Shown: positions 23,422 through 34,147 of the stretch, one piece after another
How the letters are laid out: each line of letters starts with the position of its first letter
Position numbering within the stretch: position 1 is the stretch's first letter
Position numbers and translations under genes: made by a program
NCBI GenBank assembly: GCA_002221725.1
Contig: NJFT01000299.1
Span: 1 to 41,015 of the forward strand
Length of the DNA: 41,015 nt
Direction of reading: 5' to 3'
DNA from: Scedosporium boydii
Lineage: Eukaryota > Ascomycota > Sordariomycetes > Microascales > Microascaceae
Notes under the pieces: generated by a model
Databases searched by the model: none
Told to the model about the DNA's origin: nothing
What the model saw: the letters and a program-made list of their open reading frames with translations, nothing else

Positions 23422-26130
23422 ATGCATCCTCGAAAACTCCTTAGTCTACGAGACAAGAACGGCCTCAGCTCCCGGCGGGAGAAGAACTTAGATGTCGGGC
23501 AGCCAGGGACCACAAAGGTACGCCAGCGCATATCGGCTGTCATCACTGGCCCTTTGGTTCTTTCCCTCATGCTAACCTTGAAGATGTGACGATAAACAGA
23601 CCCGTCCCCGTTCGGCAGAGCTGTTCTTCTCTCTGTTCAAACCCGAGGCTGCGAAACATGCGCCAAAGGATGAAACCCTCAAAGAAAAAGACCAGGAAGC
23701 TGCCAAGGTATCTTAGGACTGTTACATAGGATGCTTCTTCTTCGAGACGGCAAAGCTAACACCCAGACCAGATTGAGAAAGTTGTTGCCAAATTGGCCGA
23801 GCTGAATATCACGGGTGCAACACCAGAATATATTCGTGAAACCCTTGGTAGCAAGTTCGCTGCGGGCGACGTAGATAGGGCCACCAAGTTTATTGATTTT
23901 CAACAAAAGGCCGCGGCTGGAAAGATTGTTCGATATGACCCCAACGTCACAATGCTCGGCGCCGTGAATCGCGGCAGCGTGACCTGCTACCTTGACTCGT
24001 TATTCTTTGCCATGTTCGCGCGGTTTGATGCTTTTGAGCGCATGTTGAAAAGAATTGAGTTTGACAATGAACCGCGCCAAAAGCTAGCCACGCTTATGCG
24101 CCTCTGGGTCAACCTACTCAGGTCCGGCGAGCTCATTCAGACCGATACGGTAAGTCTCTCGAACTATTAACGTTTACGCCAACTTAGAGACGACCGTGAT
24201 CAGCTAAACGAATCCAACTTAGACCGAACTAATCCAGAACACACTTGCCGAGTGCGGCTGGATAGATGCAAAGCTGCTCGAACAACAAGACACGTCGGAA
24301 GCCTTCAATTTCATCACCGAGACCCTCGAGCTGCCCCTGTTATCTCTAAAAGTCGATCTTTTCCATCAAGGCAAGAGTGACGAAGATGACCACAAGATCA
24401 TTTATGAGCGGCTACTAAATCTAGCCGTCCCACCGGATCCCGATGGCAAGGGAATCAAACTAGAGGATTGTCTCGAAGACTATTTCAATGCTCAGGTCGA
24501 TGTGTTCCGAGATAGCCTTGACGACAAAGCTGCCGCTATAGAAACACCAACTTCGCCCAAGGCCACTGTTCGTCTTGTATCTGACGAAGATCGAGACATC
24601 CATGCGGCGGAAAACACACCCGCGCCCGTTTCTCCTAGGAGGGCGACCATACCGCTCCCTATTACCCAAGAAAGCCAAGCATCTTCCTCATCAGCACCGC
24701 CACCGTCTAGGCCACGGGCTGCAACAGTGATTCAGCGGGTGGTTATTGGTGAGGATGGTCGCACCGCAACTGACCCTCACTTGTCGAGCCTACATCGGAC
24801 AGCCACCAAAGGTTCCATTATCGTCAAGGCTGTAACAATCCCGGCCTGGCAGTTTTTCCGCCTCATGCGTATGCATTTCCCTTGTTGTTCCTAGCCTAGA
24901 CCAGACCGAGTATATCAGGCTAACTCTGTTCGTAATACAGCATGGCATACGCCGAGTTCATCGAGCCACGTAAACCAACCCGAAAACATCGACGACCTCG
25001 AAAGGAATATCCGGCAGCGACCAGTCCTCGGCATATGTCTGAAGCGTTATATGATGACAGAAGATGGCATGCCGAAACGACAAAACACCTACATCGATAT
25101 CCCCGATGTCCTCCGACTACCTAACTTCATGCTTGACGACGACGAGCGTGTCGAGGAAGACCCGCACGGATTTAGCACTGGATACAAGCTTGTGCTGCAG
25201 TCGGTTGTCTGCCATCGCGGAGATTCTTTGCAGAGCGGACACTACATTGCGCTTGCCAGAGTCAACCCGAAGCTATTAACTGAAAACCGCAGATGCGATC
25301 CTGACCCGCCTCCGGATTACGAGGAAGATCAATGGGTCAAGTTTGACGATCTCTACGTGGAGAGCCGAGTAAGCTACGTAGACGACATCAGGCAGGCCCT
25401 CAAGGACGAGATGCCCTACCTCCTATTCTACCAGATCGTCCCCGCCGTCGACGTCTCAGCATCCACCTATAGCGCTGACGCCGAACCACCGTCCTACAAA
25501 GACCTGAACACGAAAGCCGACGCGTCTAGCAGCCAAGGAGGCTCGCCCAGCAACTCGGTCAGCGCAACACCAGCCTCGTACTCCACAAACCAGCCCAGCA
25601 TTCGCCTCTCGACAGAGCTCGACTTAACCCGATCCATAGGCGAGGAAGGCTTCTACACCACCAGTTCCTACGATAACAGCCGCCGCCAGAGCGCCGTCTT
25701 CCTCGATCCATTCTCCAACGACTCACTACTAGCCGTGAGCACCACGGGCAGCCATTCTCCACCGCCGGGGCCTAGCGAGGAGTCGACAGGTACGAGGCTC
25801 TCCAGAGCCGCCGCCCGCTTCTCGCGTAGCGCGTCCAAATCGAGAACGCCCAGTCAGCAAGGCGACGGGCGCATCAGCTCCACTATCCGCCAACTCGGCC
25901 TCCTGCGCTCAAGCAAAGAGCCGCTCCGAGATGGTAGTGCGAGCGGCGCACAGTCCACGAGCGGACTCTCTCTCCCGGAGACGGGTGGTGCGGAAAGCAC
26001 AGCCGTCGTCGGGGGTTCTGCGGTATCCGTCTCTAATAGCAACCCCCTCAAGCAGAAGAAGAACAAGACGAAGACGGCGGAGAAGAAGGCGAAGGGAGAG
26101 GAGTCCGAGAGGGAATGTACCGTCATGTAG
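23422..26130 (+). CDS. USP-type deubiquitinase with CYLD-like Cys box and CaaX tail
   Basis: Peptidase C19 (ubiquitin-specific protease) family; expected to cleave ubiquitin from substrates. CDS join(23422..23517,23600..23707,23772..24149,24223..24868,24941..26130), 805 residues. The ATG at 23422 opens the first frame-keeping exon. The Cys box is GAVNRGSVTCYLDSLFFAMF with Cys at about residue 140, differing from the usual GLxNLGNTCYxNS; CYLDS-x-F resembles the CYLD-type box. QQDTSEAFNFI (QQD motif) follows in exon 4, then a Ser/Pro-rich insert (about 290-380). The His box is SLQSGHYIALARV (His about 510), with WVKFDD about 35 residues later. After the catalytic domain comes a Ser-rich, disordered tail of about 240 residues that ends in a Lys-rich stretch and ECTVM-stop, a canonical CaaX box. 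No zinc-finger or UBL domain was seen. The substrate is unknown. Confidence 0.92.
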
Positions 26131-26879
26131 AAGCGATGGCCGTCCCCCAGAAGGAAACATCCTTAGACTTCTCTCCCTCCCTCTGATTTTGGAGGATGGG
26201 GATTAAGAAAAAAAAAGAAGAAGAAATAAACAGAGGGGAGCTTGTATGATAAAGGCGCCTCTTCATTTACCTCGCCTTTTTGTCTGGAGGCATTTTTGCT
26301 TCTTGCTTTTTCTTTTTCTTTTTCTTTGGCATTTTTCTTAACAGTTTTACATTTTGCATTTGCATTTTCAACCTGCATCTAAAGCCGGCAAGGGAAAAAA
26401 GAAGAAATGGTTTGGGGAAAAAGAAAGATGTGTGTTTGAGCTGAAGGGAAGGAGGAAGCTAAGAGGGGTGGCATAAACATTATTTCATGGACAACGGACG
26501 TTTCTCACGATACCCTCGGGCGGTGGCTAGATCAATGGCTAGCTAGCTATTTTCACGTAGATGATGAAAGAAATAATAATGACTTGAAACTTTGTTTTAT
26601 TTTTCATTTATTGGTGAATCGAAGTGGGAGAAATGTCCTCAAGAACAATCTCCCGCCCAAACTACACTCTCCTCGGTCTCGCATATTTTCGACCACCCTT
26701 CGCATGCATGCAAAAAAAGCAAAGCCTGGATTTGACTCCCGTAGCATAAGTGATTCCAATGCGCCCATCTATGAAACATAGTCCTTCGCTGGAAAAATAA
26801 AAGGGAAAGTCATGGTTCCCCTGTTCTCCTCTATAATGGGGACAGCAGCTCCATCACCTAACATCATACATGGCCTTCC
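26131..26879. other. Convergent 3' region deubiquitinase / PFK-2
   Basis: 749 bases between converging stop codons. The left part has A- and T-rich simple sequence (AAGAAG near 26205-26230, CTTTTT near 26300-26330); no gene could be supported. Presumably the 3' UTRs. Confidence 0.55.
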
Positions 26880-29362
26880 CTAGTCATCGTCGTGAATCTT
26901 ATCCGCCACAGTCTCCAGTAGCTTGAAAGGAGGCTTTTCCGAAGGTGGAGTTTGAAGAGGCTTATTGTTCTCAAACTTATGCTTGTCAAACGAAAACTTC
27001 TCCAAGATCTTGTCGGCCGGTTCAGCGGGAGACGAAAGTCCCGGAATTGGGCTCATCTGTCCGCTTCCGACACCCGGGGGAACGGGGATGCGGATATCCT
27101 GTGGAGAGCCAGGGACAATTCTGGGATCGATACCCGGGATATGAATACGGTTCGACTCGTTTTGGTAGGCTGCGGGGATGATTTCGATAATCTCGTCGCG
27201 AGGGAATTTAAGGAACGGAATGTCCATCGTAGAGCAATGCATCAAGTAGGCGTAAAGAACCCTTAGAACCGACTCGTGAGCGATGATCAAGAGGTCATTC
27301 TGCTCGCGTTCAAGCTCTAGAATAATTGGTTCTAGCCGCACAGCAAGGTCATGGTAGGACTAATAGCAAAAGTCATGTCAGTACTTGCTCTTTAGACATA
27401 TGGACAGGGCACTTTAGCCAGGGCGATAGTGGACGTGAATGCACAGCGTACCTCAGCCCTGGGGTACCGATGATGGTACGGATCCCTTTCATGCTTTTCA
27501 ATTTCGTCGGGGTATCGTCGACGAATCGTTCGTTCGGTAAGACGCTCGCACACACCCGGATTGATCTGGCTCATCTGCGATCGCTGCCGTACCTTGTAAC
27601 CCTTGCCCTTGAGGTACTCGGCCGTCTGGATTGTTCTCAGCCTTGTCGATGTCCAGACGGTCAGCGGCTTGAGCGGAATATCGGCCCCGCCCTCATCAAT
27701 GACCTTCTTGCGCTTCTCTTCCCTGTGCTTCAAGAGGGTCTCGGACATGCGTCTCGCATAAGCGAAGCCTTCTTCCGATAGAGGCGCGTCGGCTTTGTAC
27801 GAGTCCTCTTCAGTGGTCACGCCGGCTCGGACGAAGTATGTCGCCCGGGACTTGATGTGCAAGTTGGTGAGGTAAAATACAATGCGGTGAGAAAGATAGT
27901 TGAAGCTGACGTTGTTGTAAAAGAACTTTTGGCCGGCGTTTATCATCTTAATGAAATTGAGCTCGGTCTCGTTCATAGTCTCGAAAACGGGGATTTTTGC
28001 CTCGATTCTCTTCAGATAGAGCCGGGCTGCCTCATCGGGGTTCATGCCCTCGAACTGTGTCGTCCCATATTAGTTTACCTAGATATAACATGGTGCGCTG
28101 TTCGAGTTGGTGCGAACTTACATCTGGCGACGATATCTTGACATTTCGAGCATTCTCATTCAATATACGCTCGTCATCTACGAAAGATTCGATGAAAAGT
28201 GTCTGGGGTCCCTGTTAGTCAGGCAACAGGCCGTGTATGGCGGGCGCCAATTGTCGAACACTCTACGCACCTGAACGTCATGCCTAGAAAACTCCTTGGC
28301 GAGAGACCGCCTTCCAGCGGCAGTTGGGTTCACGGCATCATAGATGGCGACTTGGCCGTTTTCGTGGTTGAGCCAGGCGTAAATGTCTTCACGGCACTTT
28401 TTCAGGATCTTTTGACGGAGGATGACGGATGCAGGCGACGCATTTGGGAAGAAATAGTCTTCGGGCACGGCGCCGTGATTACCCACAGTCGCCCTCCGGT
28501 AATCGCCGAGGTGGAATATGCGGGTCTTAACACCGAGCCTTCAATTGATAAGTGAGTGAAATGTTACGCATCGCCGTGAGATTTGAAAGAAGGCTAAAGA
28601 GGCAGAGAATACTAGAAAGCTAATTGTCCAAACTCACCATTGTAGGTATCTCGATAGCGAGACACAGATGTGGCTAGAATAGCACGGAAACAGTTAGTCG
28701 TGCTTGTTTGCTTGTCAATAACGACAGGTCATGGTGGGTGGTGGGGTGGACGGATTTCCGAGGAAACTGGGCAAAGTTCCTACGGTCCCAAATCACATTT
28801 ATAGGATGCGATGTGACTGCCTTTTGCAACAGGCAGAATTAATTTCTAGGGTCAGTCTAACTTACGTTTTTCCACGAGCAGGAAGGCCGACCATCACAAT
28901 TGCAATCCGGCCAGAGTGGAAAAGACGGCCGGACATAGTGCTGTAAAGCTGGGCCGGAGCCCTGTCCTGCTCCTCCGGAGTGTCATGGATGGCATCTATG
29001 AAAGTTGAGCTCTTCCGGCGGTAGCGAGGGGCGTTGGCTGCGATTTGGGCAGTCCTGTCATCGTCAGTTTCGAGCAACGAGAGAGCATGGTCGTAATCAT
29101 GGACAACACCAAGCTCTGGCCTAGGAGACACAAGAGGCGAGAGAGAAGCAGTGACACTTGTGTTCGACGTTGTATCGGAAGTGGAATTGCCATTGGAATT
29201 GGAACTGCTGGTACGGGTACGGGTGGCGCTGTCGTTGTCGGCAGTATCGTCATCATCGACAACAGCTGACTCCATATCCAGAGGTGGAGGTCCAAGGCTA
29301 GCCCTCAGACGACTCTGAAGACTCTCACGCCTATCCTCGGCAGTGGGTGCGGAAGGGTACAT
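26880..29362 (-). CDS. PFK26: 6-phosphofructo-2-kinase, phosphatase site degenerate (PFK26-like)
   Basis: Bifunctional-type PFK-2/FBPase-2, which makes fructose 2,6-bisphosphate, the allosteric activator of glycolysis. CDS join(26880..27359,27452..28054,28122..28202,28271..28538,28638..28673,28866..29362) on minus, 654 residues. The N-terminal about 150 residues are low-complexity (Asp-, Ser/Thr/Asn-rich), a likely regulatory extension. The kinase domain has Walker A GLPARGKT (159-166, split by an intron), HLGDYRRATVG, LFIESFVDDERIL and KISSPDFEGM. The phosphatase domain is present but altered: the RHGES motif reads RAGVTT (Ala at 371 for catalytic His), and the conserved NEIDAG reads SQINPG (Gln at 457 for catalytic Glu), while TSTRLRTIQTAE and the second His (IIAHESVLR) remain. 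A kinase-only enzyme, as yeast Pfk26, is inferred. The C-terminal extension has PxP-rich segments. Confidence 0.95.
28203..28211 (-). other. Alternative 3' splice site, PFK-2 exon 4
   Basis: Two in-frame AG acceptors lie 9 nt apart before exon 4. The proximal one gives HDVQ-TLFIES; the distal one would insert Gly-Pro-Gln. The shorter product matches the family better, so it was used for the model. Confidence 0.5.
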
Positions 29363-32300
29363 GGTTGGGTGGGCTGTGGGGGAGAATTGGGGGTGGTTCC
29401 TCAGCCTTGAAAGAATAGGCCGAGACGGGTTCAGAGTAGTTGATGGGTGGGGAGTTTAATTGGAGCTGAGTTGGAGCCGGAACTAGAACTAGAACAGCTG
29501 GAACTGGGGAATTGAAAGTATGAAGGGATGCTGGAGAAGTGCATAATAATGCAAAGGGAATAAGGTTGGAATGGGGAAATGGCTTCAACCGAATACAAGA
29601 CCCTATTGGCTGGGGATGTCAAGGGAATAAAAGAAGGAAGACAAAGGGAAGGGGAGGAAAGGAAAGGAAAAGAAGACCAAGAGGCTTCGGACTCGAATGT
29701 GAAAAGAAGACTTACAATAATGTGTCCATGTTATCGACTGATGGGAACCAGTAACTAGTTCAGCTAGTATTAATGGGCGAAATGGAGAATGGGGACGGTA
29801 TGGCACGGCACGCAAGCTGAGTGGGTTCGGTGTTGTGTTTCGATGTTGGTGAGTGGTTGGCTCGGTCGAAGCGGTTTCGTTTCGGTTAAGGGTTCTGGAC
29901 CTCTTGGATTTGGAATCTCGGCAGGGCGGTCCTTAAGGGGAAACTTTGTAGAACGTACGGAGTAGAACTTGGCCTAGTCAATATCGCAGTGTCGTTATGA
30001 GTCGGGAGTCTGCGAAGTCAGCACCCAGCCAGGTTTAGGGCAAATCGGGTGAGCGGGGACGACGTGTGTGTATTGTGTGAGTGTGGGTGGTATGCGTGGT
30101 CCTTCGTTTTTGCGTGTATGTAAATGCGAACGTGGATGTGCGTGGATGTGTGTGTGTATGCGTGCGGCGGTTCGCTTCGCTGTGGTCAATCGAGTCGGGC
30201 AGGATAGGAACAAACGAGATGCATCAGTGGCTTCGCCCTGAGTCGGATCTTGGCTTGATAGAATGCTTGGAGTGGGGTAAGGGTAATTCTCTTGAAAAAT
30301 TCGGTGTTCCTGGTGACCAGTGATCAACGTGTTTTGGTCCCGGAGCTGACTGGGGAATCAATTAATACCGGGTCCGTTCGGGAATCGAGCTGTTGAACTG
30401 TTCAGGCCAGGACCAGGACGGCGGTAGTTCCGAGCGCTGGGGTGACCATTCAGAGAGTTTATTCAAATTGATCGATCTGTGGTTGGCGTAGCGGCCCGTT
30501 GCAATCGCAATTGAAAAGCCTGTGGGTTTGTTGGGCGAAAAGGCTTCGATGACTCTTAATTGTTGGATCAATCGATAATGGATGAAGCTGCCCGGATGAC
30601 TCCAAGCATCACTCAACTCCGAGTGAAACTGCAAGCTGAGTTCAATGTTGCGATCTTGATCCCGGGCTCGCTTTGCTGGGAACCGACAGTGACTGTCTGG
30701 CTGTGATTGCCTGGCTGGCAGTGACGACGCAGAAACACCTGACGACTTGAAGCTGACTGACATGGAAAGTAATACTTCGTACGTACTCGCTCCCTCTGGG
30801 CTCTACCCAGTTCAACGTTCTGGTTTTGGTAGTGACGCAACTGTCGGAACTCTTAAACGGGATCAATATCAACGTCTTGTCACTTTGTAGACTTGTACCG
30901 TTTCTTAGTCTGGTCAAAGAACAGGAAGGAGTCAGCCACCCTGAAGCAAGGACGAAGAAGGCACCGTCGGTTAGCGCCAAGCCAAGCTGCATGGAGTACA
31001 GATGTACTTCAGGGATTCACCAACACTTTACAACGGTGAGTCGAAAAGAGGAAGCCACAGCCGGTTGGCCCTCGTTTGCTCGCACAAGCTTGAATCTGCA
31101 AAAGACTTTGGACCTGCGTCTTGCGTTGGAACTGGAACAATCGTAGGAGAGAACAGGCGAAATATGATTGCACAGAGGCGAGAAAAGAATTCTGCTTGGC
31201 GTTGTGGTCAACGTGACCATGGAAGGGGCGGCTTTAAGATATATGGGCCGGAATCTCGGGCTGGGTCGGAAGCGCTGCGGTTGAAGGCGTCAATGGTAAG
31301 GGCCAGGTCGCAAAAGACGTGGATCATGGGACTTGAGCCTTGAGATGGAAAAAGCAAGTTATGTAAGTGGGAGAGTTAGCTCTCCCTAGCTAGATTTCTA
31401 TCGTGACCATGACCCAGTGCAGATGCAGGGAGAGTGAGATTGACGAAATATCAATGTGTGGAGGACTGTGTGAGAGGGGTTTGGGTGATGTAAGTCTGAG
31501 ATAAACTTAGGTCAAGACGACAATGACCACAAGCATCCGGAATCGCTTGCTGAGTCGCTTGTACTTTCAGGTACCGCCCTTGTAACATGGGAGCGGTGGG
31601 GAGAGTGTCTGCTACCTTAGCAGATCTCCTAGGTTAGACGATTTAGCATATGGACCTCGATTGAGCAATCGGCTTGAATGGCATGTGGTCGAGATTAAAC
31701 CAGGGATCCAGCGCTTTGGTACCTCATGCGTGAGGCTTCCGACAGAGTTCCCACCTGCACACCGCACCGCGGCGCACGCAACGCGGAGTGTTGGGATGAC
31801 AGGGATGGATTGATGGGCGGCAATGGAAAGAAACACCAACGGGAGTAATCCTTCGTAGTAGCCCAACCAACGAGAAATTAAAATGTTAAAGTCGGAGGAG
31901 GTATCCTACATATATAATAAATTTGACATCAACCGACTTAGACTACCAAGAATAGAGTAGATAAGAACTGCCTGCGGAAAACCAAGACACCATTTCGACA
32001 TCTCGTCGATAACGACGATGGATTGATAAGAGCCTCTTCAACAATGTACGCAGTAGGCAAAATTCTTCGGTTCATGGGTACCGAGGTATTGTACTTCATC
32101 TGTCTGAATCATCAATCAATGATATTAATAGAAGCACTCTGTACTTCGTATGGTTGGCTTGGGATAGCAGCGCAAATGAAATTCAAGCTCCTTGCCATGT
32201 TCAAGCTGCTATCACCACTTTATTGGTCCATATAACCAGCCAGACCTCAAGAGTGCCCTTTAGCTACACCCTCAAAACACTACTTCACACATGGTGAGGC

Positions 32301-32935
32301 TCAATTCTCGAGAGAAATATGGATTCGATATCGCTATTAATTGATTTGGTAAGGAAGGACTGCTCCGAGTCGTCATGGTCACATAATACCTCCCGAACCG
32401 AACCCTGACAAAAGCGACAGTCGGTAATTCCCTGGTAAATTCATGGCTAACAATGAAAGTTGCTTGGTCGCACCCTCCAAACGATTTGGGGACCCAATGA
32501 GCATGACGTATTCCTTAAGCCACATTTGGGAAAATCTTGAAGTGGGACTGTGGCTGGTGCTCTTTTCTAGACAGAACCTGTGGAGTCCGAGGTGAGGCAA
32601 AGGCTTTTTTGACAGGCTGAGGAAATAATTTTCCCAGGTTCAAATTTCTCTGCTTGAAAGACCACACCGTCACCCAGTCTGCAAGCTAATCTGCCTCCAC
32701 CACGAAGCATTGGAGAGGCAGCAGTCACAGCAGGTGATTGTGTTTTACGTCCACAAGTTATTTGGCTAGTGGATATTGTACAATCGACTCTTTCCAGCCT
32801 GTAGCTGGTTTCCTTCCACCCTTCCCTCTGCAACTCACCCCTTTGCACTCCCTGTCGCGACGTTGCGTCTTTCCATCAACTCGCAATTGATCTTGCACCT
32901 CTTTTCCCTTCCACCTGTCATAGCAGTTTCTCACC
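29363..32935. promoter_or_regulatory. Divergent intergenic region PFK-2 / TOM40
   Basis: 3.6 kb between divergent start codons; no gene could be supported. Contents: the PFK-2 5' flank, a TG-rich microsatellite (30062-30168), TACGGAGTA at 29956-29964, TACGAAGTA-type motifs at 30773-30781 and 32142-32150, and a CT-rich TOM40 leader (about 32795-32930). Frames of up to 133 codons are domainless and mutually overlapping. An unrecognised small spliced gene is possible. Confidence 0.5.
30062..30168. repeat. TG-rich microsatellite upstream of PFK-2
   Basis: Interrupted TG/TGCG repeat about 0.7 kb upstream of the PFK-2 start codon, similar in kind to the tract at 493-612. Frames crossing it are repeat artefacts. 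Confidence 0.8.
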
Positions 32936-34147
32936 ATGGCGTCTACATTAAATTCTCTGAGGGATGCCCTCATTTCGAACCCCGTGGCGGCTACTGTTGC
33001 CGATGCGCTGAACTCCTTCTCCGAGCGACGAGCTAAACTCGGCCTCTCGAACCCGGGTACTGTCGAGAACCTGGCCAAGGAAGTCCAGCGCGATGTCCTT
33101 CTTCAGGGATACATGTTCACCGGCATCAAGGCCGACCTGACCAAGATGTTCAGCGTCTCGCCGCTTTTCCAGGTCTCCCACCAGTTCGCTATGAGCGAGC
33201 GTCTCAGCCCCTACAATTTCGCGGCCCTTTACGGCACCAACAATGTGAGTGGAACGGTTTCTTCACCGGAAAACTGCAAGCATTAGCTAACGGAAACCTC
33301 CCCATCGCTCCAGGTCTTCCTCCAAGCTCAAGTGGATAACGAGGGACAATTGTCAAGCCGATTCAACTGGCGATGGCACGACAAGTTCGTGAGCAAGACC
33401 CAGCTCCAGCTCTCCAACGACGGATCGAACATGGCTCAGATCGAGAATGAGTATACCGGCGATGACTTCACCGCCTCGCTTAAGATGCTGAACCCTTCGT
33501 ACCTTAACGGCGGTCTGACCGGCATCTTCGTTGGAAGCTATCTTCAGTCCGTAACCTCCAAGCTGGGCCTCGGCTTCGAGACCGTCTGGCAGCGCGGTGT
33601 CCTCACCCAGCCCCCCGAGACCGCCGTCTCGCTCTGTGCGCGCTACAAGTCGGATGATTGGGTTGCCACTGCTCAGCTTCAGACACAGGGTGCTCTTTCG
33701 GCCACCTACTGGCGTCGTATCTCCGAGAAGGTCCAGGCCGGTGTTGACATGTCTCTTGCCCTCGTCCCCAGCCAGGCTGGTCCTCTAGGAGGCGGAATCT
33801 CCAAGGAGGGAACCACCACTGTCGGTGTCAAGTATGACTTTAGGATGTCCACCTTCCGTGCTCAGTTCGACTCCAAGGGCAAGATTGGTCTGCTCGTCGA
33901 GAAGCGAGTTGCACCTCCCGTCATGATGACCTTCGCTGCCGAGGTTGATCACTTCGCGGTAAGTCCTTCCATATAAGAAGACTCGTTGTGAATCCCGCCC
34001 TTGATACATTGGCTAACTCTTCTGTCTCCGTTGTAGCAACAAGCCAAGGTTGGCGTCGGCGTATCGGTCGAGGGTGGAAGTGATGAGCTCGAGCAGCAGC
34101 ACGAGATGATGGGTCAAGCGCCCCCGTCTCTCAACATCCCCTTCTAG
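32936..34147 (+). CDS. TOM40: TOM40, mitochondrial import channel
   Basis: Beta-barrel pore of the outer-membrane TOM complex (porin-3 superfamily), through which nearly all nuclear-encoded mitochondrial proteins enter. CDS join(32936..33244,33314..33958,34037..34147), 354 residues; Neurospora Tom40 is about the same. The start is an ATG in a strong context (TCACCATGGC). The N-terminal helix region and [19 protein letters not shown] are typical of fungal Tom40, followed by strands such as [52 protein letters not shown] and [20 protein letters not shown]. The last exon holds the beta-signal KVGVGVSVE required for sorting by SAM, then a short Gln/Glu-rich tail ending NIPF. Two introns with standard borders. 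TOM7, a partner subunit, lies about 25 kb to the left. Confidence 0.97.
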
